DNA of 64,000 nucleotides from an uncultured Planctomycetaceae bacterium (GCA_946408825.1 CAMJTU010000009.1:1-64000), one strand, 5' to 3'. Positions 53,372 to 63,584 are shown, numbered from the stretch's first letter. Numbers and translations: made by a program. Notes: a model not told the origin generated them from the letters alone.

Positions 53372-54733
53372 TCAGACGACTTCATATCCGGGACGGGAAG
53401 GACGCGAGATCATTGCGTTGGCTTCTTCCTCCTGGAAAGAATAGGAGTCCTGATTCCAATGGAGCGTTTTGCCCGTTAGACCGCAAATATTGGCCATATG
53501 GCACATATTGATTCCCGACGTCGTCGACGCTATGTCGGAAATCGGCTGAACGCCGTCTTCGATTGCTTCGAAGAAATTGCGCATATGGTCGCCGGGAGTT
53601 CTGCCTTTGAGAATATCGTGTTGGATCTCGTTGAGCTCTTCAATATCCTTTTCGGTAAGCGTTTCGACGGGTTTGCCGGTGATACGTCCTCGGTTGACGC
53701 GGATTCTTCCAAGTTCGCCCGTGAAAAGAACGGCGTTCTCGCCCGACTTAAGTTGCAACGTGGCGCCGTCCTTGTATTTGAAGAGGAAGTCAAACTCTTC
53801 GGCGACGTCGTACCAACCGGGAATATTCGGGAATTTTGCGGTTCCGGAAACCTCGACGGGGGCGTCGTTATACCGTTCCAGCGCCCAGACGGCAAAGTCG
53901 ATGTTATGCGCGCCCCAGTCGGTGATCGGACCCGCGGAATACGCCAGCCAGTATCGGAAATTGTAGAAACAACGTTCTAGGAAATAGTCTGCGTAAGGCG
54001 TCGGTCCCAACCATTTGTCCCAATTGAGTCCTTCGGGAATCGGTTGCGGCTTGAACGGTTCTCTTTTATCGAGAACGCCGACCTTTCCAATCGTTTCGTT
54101 AATAGGCAGAGAGCAGACGACGTTGATCTTCTTTCCGAGTCTTCCGCTCTTGATAATGGCGGCGGCGAGGCGGAACGTTTCGTTTTCGTCGCGCTGCTGA
54201 GAACCGACCTGAACAATCGCGCCCGTTTCTTTGGCGACTTTCGCAATCAGTTTGGTTTCTTCCATCGTCAAGGTAAGAGGTTTCTCGACGTAAACCGATT
54301 TTCCGGCGCGCATCGCTTCAACGGCGATTTTAGCGTGCCAATGATCGGGCGTTCCAATCGTAACGACGTCGATCGTCGGATCTTCGATAATCCTCTCATA
54401 ATCCTGATAAGCCTTGCACTGATTGGGGAAGTAAGCGGCAAATCTTTCAGAGAAGGGAAGATAGACGTCGGCGCAGGCGACGACGGCTCCAAATTCGCCC
54501 GCTTTCCGGCCGACGAAGGTTCCCCGTCCGTCGAAATCCTCGTCGCTGTCCCAGACTCCGGCGCGATACTTGCTCACGCCGATCGCTCCAACTTGAAGTT
54601 TTTCTACCGCGCTCTTTTTCTTGACGGGTTGTTCGCTCGAATATAAATAGGGCGTAAAAATTGGGGCGACGCATGTCGCGGCGGAAGCCAGACCGGCGCT
54701 GCGCAGGAACTGGCGTCTGGTTTGTTTTGTCAT
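53372..54733 (-). CDS. TAT-exported Gfo/Idh/MocA-family oxidoreductase
   Basis: A 453-residue NAD(P)-dependent sugar or inositol dehydrogenase-like protein. The start at 54733, with GGAGG upstream, gives MTKQTRRQFLRSAGLASAA, a twin-arginine signal; the cofactor is therefore probably bound before export. The Rossmann start is LQVGAIGVSKYRAG, then DVVTIGTPDHWHAKIAVEAM and the family signature YVEKPLTLTMEE, whose Lys is catalytic. The substrate domain has ITDWGAHNIDFAVWAL, with the Asp and His expected in the active site. Secreted Gfo/Idh proteins are abundant in Planctomycetota. It lies 54 bp downstream of a ThuA-domain gene, a frequent pairing, which suggests a shared carbohydrate pathway. Confidence 0.88.
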   Translation of the reverse strand: MTKQTRRQFLRSAGLASAATCVAPIFTPYLYSSEQPVKKKSAVEKLQVGAIGVSKYRAGVWDSDEDFDGRGTFVGRKAGEFGAVVACADVYLPFSERFAAYFPNQCKAYQDYERIIEDPTIDVVTIGTPDHWHAKIAVEAMRAGKSVYVEKPLTLTMEETKLIAKVAKETGAIVQVGSQQRDENETFRLAAAIIKSGRLGKKINVVCSLPINETIGKVGVLDKREPFKPQPIPEGLNWDKWLGPTPYADYFLERCFYNFRYWLAYSAGPITDWGAHNIDFAVWALERYNDAPVEVSGTAKFPNIPGWYDVAEEFDFLFKYKDGATLQLKSGENAVLFTGELGRIRVNRGRITGKPVETLTEKDIEELNEIQHDILKGRTPGDHMRNFFEAIEDGVQPISDIASTTSGINMCHMANICGLTGKTLHWNQDSYSFQEEEANAMISRPSRPGYEVV

Positions 54734-54787
54734 GTCAACCTCCAGCAAACGAGTTCTGATAAACGGATAAAAAGCGAGAGAACGGCG

Positions 54788-55714
54788 TTAGCGCTTGTTT
54801 TTCAGCGTGTAGGCTTCGGGACATTCTTTTTCTAAATTGGGCGTCATGTCCAGATCAATTTGACCGACGACGAATTTCATCATGTCCTGGACGAAATTCT
54901 GGAGAAATTCTGTATCCCACTGTTCGTTTCCATGACCGGGCGCGATATAAGCGACGCGTCCTTTTCCTTCCATTCGAACCCAGCTTGACGGGAACGCGGG
55001 GCGATCGTAACATGCGTTGCGTCCGTCGGTTCGCATGCCCTTTGTCTCCTGTACGGCGATCACGTGCATGTCGGGATTGAAATTCTTCATGCAGTACCAT
55101 TCGTCGAAAATCTTTACTTCCGATTTTCCAAAAGCTTTCAACGTAGGTACTTGAATCGGTTCGGTAAAACGTTGCGTCGCTTCCTGCATGTCGCCGTGGG
55201 TGATGAAATCGCCGCCGACCATTTTGATATATTCCGCGCGCTCCTCTTCCGGCTGATTTTCAAAGAGTTCGCCCTTGCATTGCCAAGTGTCGGTCGCGCA
55301 GTGAATTCCGAGGAAACCGGTTCCGGATCGAATCGCTTTGAAGAGATTTTTCATTCCCTCTTTGGAAACGGGCGTTCTATTGTCGACTTTGACGTCTAGG
55401 TCGCCGCAGGTGAAGAAAACGAACGCCGCGTATTGACTCAAATCGCCGTCGAAAACCGAGCCGTCTTTTGTGCAGTCGACGTCGTAACCGATCGCTTCGC
55501 CGAGTCTTTTGACGATTTTGGCCGCTTTGCTTGTCCCGTCCTCTTCGTCGACGGTAGGCGGATGCTCCCATTCGGTAGAAAGATCAAAATAAAGAATTTT
55601 TCGACCCGGTTTGTCTTCGGCGAATCCCAGATTTTCAACGTTAAAACTCGTCGTTTCCAAACCGACGGCGCCAAGCGTCAACGAAATTGTCCGGATAAAA
55701 TCTCTTCGATTCAT
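54788..55714 (-). CDS. TAT-exported ThuA-domain protein
   Basis: A 308-residue exported protein of the ThuA (trehalose utilisation) group, with a class I glutamine-amidotransferase-like fold. The start at 55714, with AGGAAAG upstream, gives MNRRDFIRTISLTLGAVGLE, a twin-arginine signal. Family segments are VEHPPTVDEE-like (EWEHPPTVDEEDGTSKAAKI), FVFFTCGDLD, GTGFLGIHCATDTWQ, GGDFITHGDMQEATQ and GKGRVAYIAPGHGNEQW. The nucleophilic Cys of true amidotransferases may be replaced, as is common in ThuA proteins; their biochemical role is poorly known. It is first in a two-gene unit with the Gfo/Idh gene. Confidence 0.82.
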   Translation of the reverse strand: MNRRDFIRTISLTLGAVGLETTSFNVENLGFAEDKPGRKILYFDLSTEWEHPPTVDEEDGTSKAAKIVKRLGEAIGYDVDCTKDGSVFDGDLSQYAAFVFFTCGDLDVKVDNRTPVSKEGMKNLFKAIRSGTGFLGIHCATDTWQCKGELFENQPEEERAEYIKMVGGDFITHGDMQEATQRFTEPIQVPTLKAFGKSEVKIFDEWYCMKNFNPDMHVIAVQETKGMRTDGRNACYDRPAFPSSWVRMEGKGRVAYIAPGHGNEQWDTEFLQNFVQDMMKFVVGQIDLDMTPNLEKECPEAYTLKNKR

Positions 55715-56499
55715 AACAGCGCTTTCCTGACTTTTTAGCCTTTCCCCATTTTCCCCCAAGAGATTCATTTTCGCGACGCCGGAAAGGTTAAGATTTGATC
55801 GTCGGAGAAAAAAGGGGATATTGCCTCAAACCATTGAAATTATTAAAATTCGACTCCAATCAAATCCAATAACAACAGAAAGGAATCGAATATGAGCGGA
55901 CGCCGACGTCACGCTTACGTCGTCTAATGTAACGATTTGCAACGCCCTCTTCAAGCCCGCGCGAAAATATTTTGGACAAATACTTTTCGGAGGCTTATGA
56001 GACCGGGAACGATTTCCTCGCGGTTGCGCGGACGCCGCCGAGGACTTGGTCAAACGCTCTTATTATCCCTACTGTCGTCCCGTTCTGCGGTATTCTTTCA
56101 GTTATCGTACTATTCTTATTCTTGGCGCTCCGATCCCTGATTCATCCGTCGATAAAGCTTGGATTCAAAGGAATCTCTTACTCCTTCGTAAATATGAATC
56201 GTATGAAGAGTCAGTCTTCCCGTTTCCCGGCGACGACGACAAAGAAACTTCAACCGACGACTTCGTCAGGACGTCGCAACGCCTAAAGGAATCGCCGCCG
56301 CGGTTTCTAACTTTTACGCGTCCCGCTATTAGCCCAAGGGGCGCGACTATTCTTCCTGACTTCCTAATGACAAGCGCGACCCTAATGATATTCGAAAGCG
56401 TTTTACATCTAGGAAGAAATGCGGTAAAATGGGCGGCAACGGCGTTAACGGCGCCGATCTTTCAGTTTTACCCGAGACCTCCGATAAGAGGAAAGGCTC
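55715..56499. other. 785-base region without a confident gene
   Basis: Lies between the divergent ThuA gene and the gene at 56500. Open frames at 55972-56286 and 56046-56639 have no good ribosome binding site, overlap the next gene in part, and resemble no family I know. The codons around 56003-56350 in one frame are fairly typical of this genome, so a decayed gene is possible. Promoters for both neighbours must lie here but were not identified. Confidence 0.4.
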
Positions 56500-58749
56500 A
56501 TGATGATAAAAAGATTGTTATTCGTCGCGGCAGCGGCGCTTTTCATGACGGTCGCTTGGACGAAATCAACGGCGGTTGGGCAGGATTCCGATCCCAAGCC
56601 TACGCTGCGTATCGCCGTAGTCTCTGCGGATCCGTCTAACGATCTGTGCAAAACGATGACTGCTAATTTCGACGGCGTTAAATTATGTCGCTCGCTCGAC
56701 GAAGCCATTGCGCTAAAGAACGACGTCAAAGGCGTTATGATTCTGGCCGACGGCTATCCGACTCAAAGGACGCGCGTCACGCCCGAACAGGTCGAAGCGC
56801 TTCTTTCGTCCGACGTTCGGGTCTATATCGAATATCCTGAAAACAACGACGCGCTTGGAATCACGGGATATGGCGACGGGAAAGCGATGGAGAGCGCTCG
56901 AGGCGTCGTCGTCGATTCAGACAAGTTGCAAACGCCCCTATACAGTCTGCTGTACGTAAACGGCGCGCTCTTTCCGACCAAACCCTTTGACGCCGCCAAA
57001 GTCGGCGCCAAGGACAATAACGTGTGGTTGGTCGCCGCGAAGGTCGCCGGGTACGACGTCGCGGAATACGCGTTAAACGACGCCGCGTCCTACGTTCTGC
57101 TCGAAGAAAACGGACGTGTTTTGACGGCGGCGACTAAGTTCAGCCAATGGATTTCCGCAAGATACGCGCCCGACGAAAGATATCAGAAATTTTGGGCTTC
57201 CGTCTTGACATGGTTGAATCATGACGACCCCGCGCCCGTCATGACCTACAAACCCGCCGTCTCCCCCGCGCGCGCCAAGGACGCGACTCTTTCAAAAGAA
57301 GATTATATCGACGCGGCGAGAAGAAATTCAGACTGGTTTTTCAATACCGGTTTTTTACTGAGCGATACGGACGAAAAAGCCTACGGCGCGCTGCGCGAGA
57401 GTCGGGATTATTCGCTCCATGTCGACAAAACGTGCGACGGGCGCAACGGCGTTATCGAAACGTTCTCCTCGGGAACGCGGTTTAACCCCGACGGATCGCA
57501 AAAGATCAGGTTCCTCAAAAGGGCGGACTGCAACGGGGAAGTCGCCGGCGCGCTGGCGCTGGCTTACCGCTCTACCGGAAACGAGCGGTACCGGGACGCC
57601 GCTTACAATCTTGTCGACTGGCTCCTGCGTGAATCGTCGCTATCCGGCGGTCCTCGCGCCGACGCCAAGAGTCCGCAATACGGTTTTCTCGATTGGGACG
57701 ACGGCCCCGCGACTCCCGAGCAGTATTACGGAGACGATAACGCCAGAGCGATTCTCGGGTTGATCGAAGCGATCTCCGTCCTCGGAAAGGACGGCGAACA
57801 GTTCCGACAAAGACTTCTGGAAATCATTATTGCGAACTTCAGAACAACGGGCGTCAACGGGTTCAGAGGAAACAATATTCACGCGAGCGCTCTCGAAAAG
57901 AACGGCTGGAAATTCTTCTACGACAGGGAGATCACAAATTTCGCCCCGCACTTTGAAGCGATGCTCTGGGCGTGTTATCTTTGGGCGTACGAGCATACGG
58001 GCTGGGAGCCGCTGCTGCAGCGAACCAAAATCGGGATCGCGCTGACGATGGACGCCTATGAACAAGATCAATGGCGCTGGACGAACGGGTTGCAGCAGGA
58101 AAGAGCCAAAATGATCCTTCCGCTGGCTTGGCTCGTCAGGCTGGAGCCGACGGAACAGCATGAACAATGGCTCCGTCAAATTGTCGGCGACGTTATGACG
58201 TTCCAAGACGAGACCGGCGGAATTCAGGAACGTTTAGGAAAGGGGCAAGGACTTTTTGGAAGTTTCAAGTCCAACCCCGCGTACGGAGGCGCGGAAGGAC
58301 CGATTATTCAGAATAACGGCGATCCCTGCGTGGATAATCTCTACACCCAGCCTTTCGCTTTTCTAGGACTCACGGAAGCGGCGCGCGCGACTTCTAACGA
58401 CGCGAACAGAAAAGAATACGAAACGTATTTGCGAAAATTGACCGATTTTGTCGTCAGAACGCAGCAGGTTTCCGACGTTTATCCTGAGTTCGACGGCGTT
58501 TGGTTCCGAGGGTTCGACTACGACAAGTGGGAAACGTACGGTTCCGACGGCGATCTCGAATGGGGCGTTTGGACGACCGAGACGGGCTGGACGGAGGCGT
58601 GGCTGAGCGGCTGCGTCAGTTTGCGCGTACTGGACGCCTGCGTCTGGGAACTGTCCGAATCCATGGATATGACGGACGACTTTGCGACCGTCAAAGAGAT
58701 CATGCTCAAAGAGATCGCCGACGACGAACCCCACGACTCGTCGCGCTAA
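56500..58749 (+). CDS. Secreted six-hairpin glycosidase-like protein
   Basis: A 749-residue exported protein; signal peptide LLFVAAAALFMTVAWT. The N-terminal 200 residues form an alpha/beta region (LRIAVVSADPSNDLCKTM, GVMILADGYPTQRTRVTPEQ) similar to a ThuA or amidotransferase-like fold. Residues about 265-730 form an alpha/alpha barrel: SDWFFNTGFLL, GEVAGALALAYRSTGNERYR, YYGDDNARAILGLIEAI, FEAMLWACYLWAYEHTG and WTTETGWTEAWLSG. This resembles GH88/GH105/GH127-type hydrolases. No catalytic residue is claimed, although the paired Asp in WDDGPATPEQYYGDDNAR is a candidate. GAGGAAAGG precedes the tandem ATGs. Likely role: breakdown of plant or algal polysaccharides at the cell surface. Confidence 0.65.
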   Translation: MMIKRLLFVAAAALFMTVAWTKSTAVGQDSDPKPTLRIAVVSADPSNDLCKTMTANFDGVKLCRSLDEAIALKNDVKGVMILADGYPTQRTRVTPEQVEALLSSDVRVYIEYPENNDALGITGYGDGKAMESARGVVVDSDKLQTPLYSLLYVNGALFPTKPFDAAKVGAKDNNVWLVAAKVAGYDVAEYALNDAASYVLLEENGRVLTAATKFSQWISARYAPDERYQKFWASVLTWLNHDDPAPVMTYKPAVSPARAKDATLSKEDYIDAARRNSDWFFNTGFLLSDTDEKAYGALRESRDYSLHVDKTCDGRNGVIETFSSGTRFNPDGSQKIRFLKRADCNGEVAGALALAYRSTGNERYRDAAYNLVDWLLRESSLSGGPRADAKSPQYGFLDWDDGPATPEQYYGDDNARAILGLIEAISVLGKDGEQFRQRLLEIIIANFRTTGVNGFRGNNIHASALEKNGWKFFYDREITNFAPHFEAMLWACYLWAYEHTGWEPLLQRTKIGIALTMDAYEQDQWRWTNGLQQERAKMILPLAWLVRLEPTEQHEQWLRQIVGDVMTFQDETGGIQERLGKGQGLFGSFKSNPAYGGAEGPIIQNNGDPCVDNLYTQPFAFLGLTEAARATSNDANRKEYETYLRKLTDFVVRTQQVSDVYPEFDGVWFRGFDYDKWETYGSDGDLEWGVWTTETGWTEAWLSGCVSLRVLDACVWELSESMDMTDDFATVKEIMLKEIADDEPHDSSR

Positions 58750-59009
58750 GCGGCGCATGACGCGCTGGGGGCCGCTTACGGCGAACGAATCCCCAAAACG
58801 GTTTACAAGAAAAATGAATTCCGATAAAATATTCCGCGTTGGCGGCGACTTCATCCTCGACGCCAAACTTGCGGCGCGATCGAAAGGCTAACAATTCTTC
58901 GAGAAACGCCGCAACGTTTAACGCGTATTTCCAAGTCGCGCCGCGTCGGTCTGGGGAAACCGGATTTGCGCGCCGCGTTGTTCGACAGCTTTTTCCGAAA
59001 GAAACAAAA

Positions 59010-60230
59010 ATGATTTTTAACGACGTCGATTTCGCTACTTATTTCAAAAACTATCCCGACGCCAAGGGCTATTTCGGCAAATACGGAGGGTCCTATATTC
59101 CCCCCGAGCTTCAAACGGCGATGAACGAGATCAGCGACGCGTACCAAACGATTTGCAAATCTCGAAAGTTCATTAGCGAGCTGCGCAGAATCCGTAAAGA
59201 GTTCCAAGGCAGACCGACGCCAATCTCTCACCTCGCGCGGCTTTCCGATAAAATCGGCACGGGAGTCCAGCTCTACGCGAAACGCGAAGATCTCAATCAT
59301 ACGGGCGCGCACAAGCTCAATCACTGCATGGGCGAGGTTCTTCTCGCCAAGTACATGGGCAAGAAGAAGGTCATCGCGGAAACGGGCGCGGGCCAGCACG
59401 GAGTCGCGCTCGCCACGGCCGCCGCGTACTTCGGTCTGGAATGCGACGTCTATATGGGCGCCGTCGACGTCAAAAAGCAGGCGCCGAACGTCGCGCGTAT
59501 GAAGATTCTCGGCGCGAGAGTCGTCGAAGTCACCGACGGTCTGCAAACCTTAAAAGAAGCGGTCGACGCGGCGTTTACCGCCTACTGCAAAGAATATAAG
59601 GACGCGATCTACTGCATCGGCTCCGTCGTCGGTCCGCATCCGTTCCCGATGATGGTTCGCGATTTCCAAAGCGTCGTCGGAATCGAAGCGAGAGAGCAGT
59701 TTATTGAAATGACCGGAGAACTCCCAGACGCTATCGTCGCGTGCGTCGGCGGCGGCTCCAACGCCATGGGGCTCTTTTCCGGATTCCTCAACGACCCCGT
59801 CGATATCTACGGCGTCGAGCCTCTCGGAAGGGGCGAAAAGCTGGGCGATCACGCCGCGAGCCTCACCTACGGCGAAGAGGGCGTCATGCACGGCTTCAAC
59901 AGCATTATGCTCAAAGACGAAAACGGCGACCCCGCCCCCGTCTATTCCGTCGCCAGCGGCTTGGACTATCCGTCCAGCGGCCCGGAACACGCGTTCTTGC
60001 ACGATCTCGGCAGGGTTAAATACGACGTCGTCAACGACGAGGAAACGATCGACGCCTTCTTCGAACTCTCTAAGATGGAAGGGATCATTCCCGCGATCGA
60101 AAGTTCTCACGCCGTCGCGTACGCGATGAAACTCGCCAAAACGATGGGCAAAGGTTCCGTCCTAATCAACCTCTCCGGCCGAGGCGATAAGGACATGGAC
60201 TACGTCATTGAGAAATACGGTATTCGATAA
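59010..60230 (+). CDS. trpB: Tryptophan synthase beta chain
   Basis: Joins indole and serine to give tryptophan, with pyridoxal phosphate. The 406-residue protein has the usual start [19 protein letters not shown], the PLP lysine Lys102 in [10 protein letters not shown], Glu124 in AETGAGQH, and the phosphate-binding GGGSN at 247-251. Length and sequence fit the standard TrpB1 form that pairs with TrpA. The start at 59010 matches the family N-terminus; the frame is open 57 codons upstream. No trpA or other trp gene lies beside it. The ribosome binding site is weak (GAAAGAAA). A strong terminator follows, so it is a single-gene unit within a cluster of secreted hydrolases. Confidence 0.93.
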   Translation: MIFNDVDFATYFKNYPDAKGYFGKYGGSYIPPELQTAMNEISDAYQTICKSRKFISELRRIRKEFQGRPTPISHLARLSDKIGTGVQLYAKREDLNHTGAHKLNHCMGEVLLAKYMGKKKVIAETGAGQHGVALATAAAYFGLECDVYMGAVDVKKQAPNVARMKILGARVVEVTDGLQTLKEAVDAAFTAYCKEYKDAIYCIGSVVGPHPFPMMVRDFQSVVGIEAREQFIEMTGELPDAIVACVGGGSNAMGLFSGFLNDPVDIYGVEPLGRGEKLGDHAASLTYGEEGVMHGFNSIMLKDENGDPAPVYSVASGLDYPSSGPEHAFLHDLGRVKYDVVNDEETIDAFFELSKMEGIIPAIESSHAVAYAMKLAKTMGKGSVLINLSGRGDKDMDYVIEKYGIR

Positions 60231-60259
60231 GATTTGACAAACGACCAGCCGTTCAACAG

Positions 60260-60302
60260 AAAGCCGACGTTCCGCGGAAAAACCTTGGAACGTCGGCTTT
60301 TT
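60260..60302 (+). terminator. Terminator of trpB
   Basis: AAAGCCGACGTTCC (60260-60273) pairs perfectly with GGAACGTCGGCTTT (60287-60300), continuing into more T. Confidence 0.88.
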
Positions 60303-60487
60303 ATGATTAATTCCGCGTCGTAACCTATCGGCGCAACCGCGCGACGAACTCGGGCAAATAGAATTTTGTTCCGCGCGTTGAAAGACGTGCGCCGGCGCGC
60401 CAAATGTGGTAAAATATCCTCAAGCGGGCGAGGAGATTCGAGTCCGCGTCCAGTTCCGTTGCAAAACCGCCCATACGAGGTTCAGCC

Positions 60488-62455
60488 ATGCTCAAACAAA
60501 TAGGTTTATCCGCCGTTCTCGTTCTTTCGTCTTTACTCGCCGGCTTCGCGACGTACGCCGAGGATCAGCCGACCGAATTTGTCGTTCAAAACAACTCCTT
60601 CGAATCGGCGGGCGGAAACGGCGCGCCTGAGAAATGGAACTGCTCGCCGCAGTATTTCTCCGTCGACTCCGGCGACGCGCATTCGGGCAATTCTTGTCTT
60701 AAATGGTCGGGCGACGGCAAGGAATACAGGCTCTGTACTCAAACGCTCGATATTCCGGCGGGGAGCGTCGTCGATTTTTCCGTCTGGGTTAAGACGAAGG
60801 ACCTTAAAGACGGAAAGGCGACGGTCTGTCTCGAATGGAACCGACAGAACGGAACATGGTACGGCGGGTCATATGCGAGCGGAATCGACGGTTCGGATAA
60901 CGAATGGCGGCAAGTCAAAAGCCGCGCGTTTATCCCCAAAGACGCCGTCGCTCCCCATCTTGCGTGCTATGTGACGCAAGGCGGTTCCGGCGTCGCGTGG
61001 TTCGACGACGTCGCCGTCGTCAAAACGACCTTTCCTCTCTTCTCAGCGATAACGACGGACCGCTATCGCGCGCAGTCCGACGGCGGCAAAGTCGACGTCT
61101 ACGTCGGCTATACCGCGCCGTCGGACGATTTCGACGCCGATTCGCTCGCGCCGAAACTCGCTGTTGTCAATTCCGATAACGAGGAAGTCGCGTCGGCGTC
61201 GCTCGAAGAAGTCGTTTCACAAACGGACCGTTATTATCGTTTCTCTTTTGATTCTACCGCGTTAGCGTCCGGCGATTACACGCTCGCGTGTTCCGCGGTC
61301 AATCCGGAAACGAAAAAGACGGAAACGATCGCGACGCGCTTCTCCAAACTCGACAAGATTCCCGAACGGACGAGCTATATCGACGAACATTTGCGCCTTA
61401 TTCATAGCGGCAAGCCCTTCTTCCCGCTCGGATTATACCTCGGCTCGCCGAGCGCCGACGACGTCAAACTGATCGCCGATTCGGCGTTCAACTGCGTCAT
61501 GCCTTACGCCGCGATCAGCCGCGAGACCGTCGATTCTCTCTATCAAAACGGAATCTACACCGTTTACAGCGTCAAAGACAACTTCCCCACGCTTAGCGTC
61601 AAAACGATGGAAGAAGGAAACGCGAAAACGGAGCGCATGGTCGGCGCAATGAAAGACGCGCCGGGCGTGATCGCTTGGTATATCAACGACGAACTGCCAA
61701 GCGCAATGGTCGCCGATCTTGCCGCGCGGCGCGATCAGCTTGAAGCGCTCGATCCCAGCCGCCCAACTTGGGTCGTTCTTTATCAGGTCGACGAACTTCG
61801 TTCATATCTCTCCACGTACGACGTTATCGGCTCCGATCCTTATCCTATTCCTAGCAAGCCGGCTTCGACAGCGGCGGAATGGACGAAAAAAACGTTCGAC
61901 GCGGGCTTCGGTCGCCGCGCCGTCTGGCAGGTTCCCCAAATTTTCAACTGGGCCTCGTACAAAAGAGCGGAAGAAAAGGCGGATTATCGATCCCCGACCT
62001 TTGAGGAAATGCGCGGCATGTCGTGGCAGTGCGTCGCGGAGGGCGCCAACGGTTTGATCTACTACAGTTTCTTCGATTTACAGCGCATGGACAAGACCGT
62101 CGAAGAAGGCGGCCGCGCGCTCGTCGCGGAGCCGTTCGATAAACGCTGGGGCGAAGTCAAAAAGATCGCGCAAGAAATCGCCGATCAGTTTCCGATTCTG
62201 CTCGCGGTCGGACCGACGCTTGACGTCGCCTTCGCGGAAGAGAATCCGAACGTCTCTTACCGTCTGTACGGAACCGACGAAGGAACATGGCTGCTCGTCG
62301 TCAATAAGACGACGCAAGAGCAAACCGCCGTCTTTAGCGTGCCGGAGGGCGCGAAAATCGTCGAAACGCGGCTCGGCGAACCGCCCGTTCAGAACGGCGC
62401 GCGCGTCTCGGTCGTTCTCCAATCGCTCGAACCGAAACTGATTCGCGTCAAATAG
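60488..62455 (+). CDS. Secreted TIM-barrel glycoside hydrolase-like protein with N-terminal CBM
   Basis: A 655-residue exported protein; signal peptide LSAVLVLSSLLAGFATYA. Residues about 30-185 look like a carbohydrate-binding jelly roll (NNSFESAGGNGAPEKWNCSP to SGVAWFDDVAVVKTTF, ending in the typical WFDDV). A beta-sandwich (about 190-295) leads to a TIM-barrel region of clan A character: FPLGLYLGSPSADDVKLIAD, GVIAWYINDELP with a possible acid/base Glu, PTWVVLYQVD, DVIGSDPYPIPS, and GANGLIYYSFFDL. A C-terminal beta region follows. Specific family and substrate unknown; GH2/GH42-like is a guess. Immediately after its stop lies a fragment copied from the gene at 51073. Confidence 0.65.
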   Translation: MLKQIGLSAVLVLSSLLAGFATYAEDQPTEFVVQNNSFESAGGNGAPEKWNCSPQYFSVDSGDAHSGNSCLKWSGDGKEYRLCTQTLDIPAGSVVDFSVWVKTKDLKDGKATVCLEWNRQNGTWYGGSYASGIDGSDNEWRQVKSRAFIPKDAVAPHLACYVTQGGSGVAWFDDVAVVKTTFPLFSAITTDRYRAQSDGGKVDVYVGYTAPSDDFDADSLAPKLAVVNSDNEEVASASLEEVVSQTDRYYRFSFDSTALASGDYTLACSAVNPETKKTETIATRFSKLDKIPERTSYIDEHLRLIHSGKPFFPLGLYLGSPSADDVKLIADSAFNCVMPYAAISRETVDSLYQNGIYTVYSVKDNFPTLSVKTMEEGNAKTERMVGAMKDAPGVIAWYINDELPSAMVADLAARRDQLEALDPSRPTWVVLYQVDELRSYLSTYDVIGSDPYPIPSKPASTAAEWTKKTFDAGFGRRAVWQVPQIFNWASYKRAEEKADYRSPTFEEMRGMSWQCVAEGANGLIYYSFFDLQRMDKTVEEGGRALVAEPFDKRWGEVKKIAQEIADQFPILLAVGPTLDVAFAEENPNVSYRLYGTDEGTWLLVVNKTTQEQTAVFSVPEGAKIVETRLGEPPVQNGARVSVVLQSLEPKLIRVK

Positions 62456-62456
62456 T

Positions 62457-62535
62457 CGCAAGATGATCTCGTTGTCTGGAACCGCGGGACGATCGACATG
62501 GACGTACGCGACTGATCGTCAAAGACCTGACGACG
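62457..62535 (+). pseudogene. 79-base fragment of the propeller gene
   Basis: 62457-62535 is nearly the same as 52106-52186 inside the secreted propeller gene, differing at a few bases and one or two deletions. Shared pieces include CGATCGACATGGACGT and CTGATCGTCAAAGA. The copy has an in-frame stop, begins right after the stop of the 60488 gene and has no flanking gene sequence. It looks like the relic of a once-complete paralogue here. Confidence 0.8.
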
Positions 62536-62546
62536 CCGGGCGTTTT

Positions 62547-63584
62547 TCATTCCGCGTTTTGTTTTTCGGAGCCCGCGAGCCAGACGGCGACGAGAACAAG
62601 GACGAATCCTAGCGCGACGACCCATGTGAACGCCTCGTGGTAGACGAAGATTCCCAAAAGCGCGAGGAGAAGCGTTTGCACGTTCGCGACGATCGTTTGC
62701 TTCAGAACGAAGAGACGCCGAAGGCTTTCTATCTGGAAATAGAACCCTATCATATTGCAAACCCCTGCCGTCAGCACGAACGCCCAGCAGATCGGCGGCG
62801 GCGACAGCCATGCGTCAAGCCCTCGCTCGAACGTTAAAATTGATCCGCAAATCAAGAGCCCCACGCCCGTGATTCCGACCATCGTGAGCGACGTCAGCGC
62901 GAATTGCGACGCCTTCTCGTCGTCGGGCGTCGAACCCGGCGCGTCGCCGCCCCTCAAGTATCCGCGCATGATCGACAACTCCGACGAATAACCGAACGCC
63001 GTGAGGATGACGAAAACCAGTCCCGCGCCGAGGCGTATCGGCTTCCCCGCGATTTCGCTTTCGAGCGACGACGCGCCGCCGCTCAGCAGCCAGACCGCGA
63101 CGACGAGGAGTCCCAGCGCGAGCGCCCGCGTTTTCGTCACGCGTTCCTTCAAGAAGACCACTCCTAAAACGGACGCCATAAGAAGTTGCGCCGCTTGAAT
63201 TAAGGGCGTCGCGAGCGCGAGCCCGAGCGCGGCGTACGACGCGAGGTGGTACCTCGCTCCAAGAACCTGACACGTAACGCCCGCGAGAATGATTAGCCCC
63301 ACGATTCGCCACGTCGGGAATCGGAACTTTCCGCGCAGCCATTGAACGACGATAAGAGGCGTCACGCACGCGACCGTCGTCAGCTCTTTGACCGCGATCG
63401 ACCAGTCTGAACTGACCTCCGGATAGTTCGTGATTCCACGCAGCGACGAGAGAGAAATCGTGTAACAAACCGTCGATACGATCGTGTAGATAAGACCCCG
63501 CGTTTCTTCGCTCATTCTCTTTTTACCGGGCGCGTTTGCCGTCTTCGCGGCTTCGAGAGTTTTAACGTCCATAGAATTGTTCAT
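62547..63584 (-). CDS. EamA/DMT-superfamily transporter
   Basis: A 345-residue inner-membrane protein with ten predicted helices, arranged as two repeats of five (the EamA fold). It probably exports or imports a small metabolite such as an amino acid or sugar phosphate; the substrate is unknown. Repeat 1 ends with VFLKERVTKTRALALGLLVV, repeat 2 with GIFVYHEAFTWVVALGFVLV, both showing the E-x(3-8)-G pattern of the family. A longer hydrophilic loop (LRGGDAPGSTPDDEKASQF) lies in the middle. The start at 63584 has AAGGAGGA at ideal distance, and the ribosome binding region is tandemly duplicated upstream. A sigma70-like promoter lies at 63631-63658 on the same strand. Confidence 0.85.
   Translation of the reverse strand: MNNSMDVKTLEAAKTANAPGKKRMSEETRGLIYTIVSTVCYTISLSSLRGITNYPEVSSDWSIAVKELTTVACVTPLIVVQWLRGKFRFPTWRIVGLIILAGVTCQVLGARYHLASYAALGLALATPLIQAAQLLMASVLGVVFLKERVTKTRALALGLLVVAVWLLSGGASSLESEIAGKPIRLGAGLVFVILTAFGYSSELSIMRGYLRGGDAPGSTPDDEKASQFALTSLTMVGITGVGLLICGSILTFERGLDAWLSPPPICWAFVLTAGVCNMIGFYFQIESLRRLFVLKQTIVANVQTLLLALLGIFVYHEAFTWVVALGFVLVLVAVWLAGSEKQNAE

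Noticed and set aside
56046..56639. 197-codon open frame before the six-hairpin protein gene
   Set aside because: Overlaps the start of a better-supported gene, lacks a ribosome binding site and shows no family; possibly a decayed gene but not supportable.
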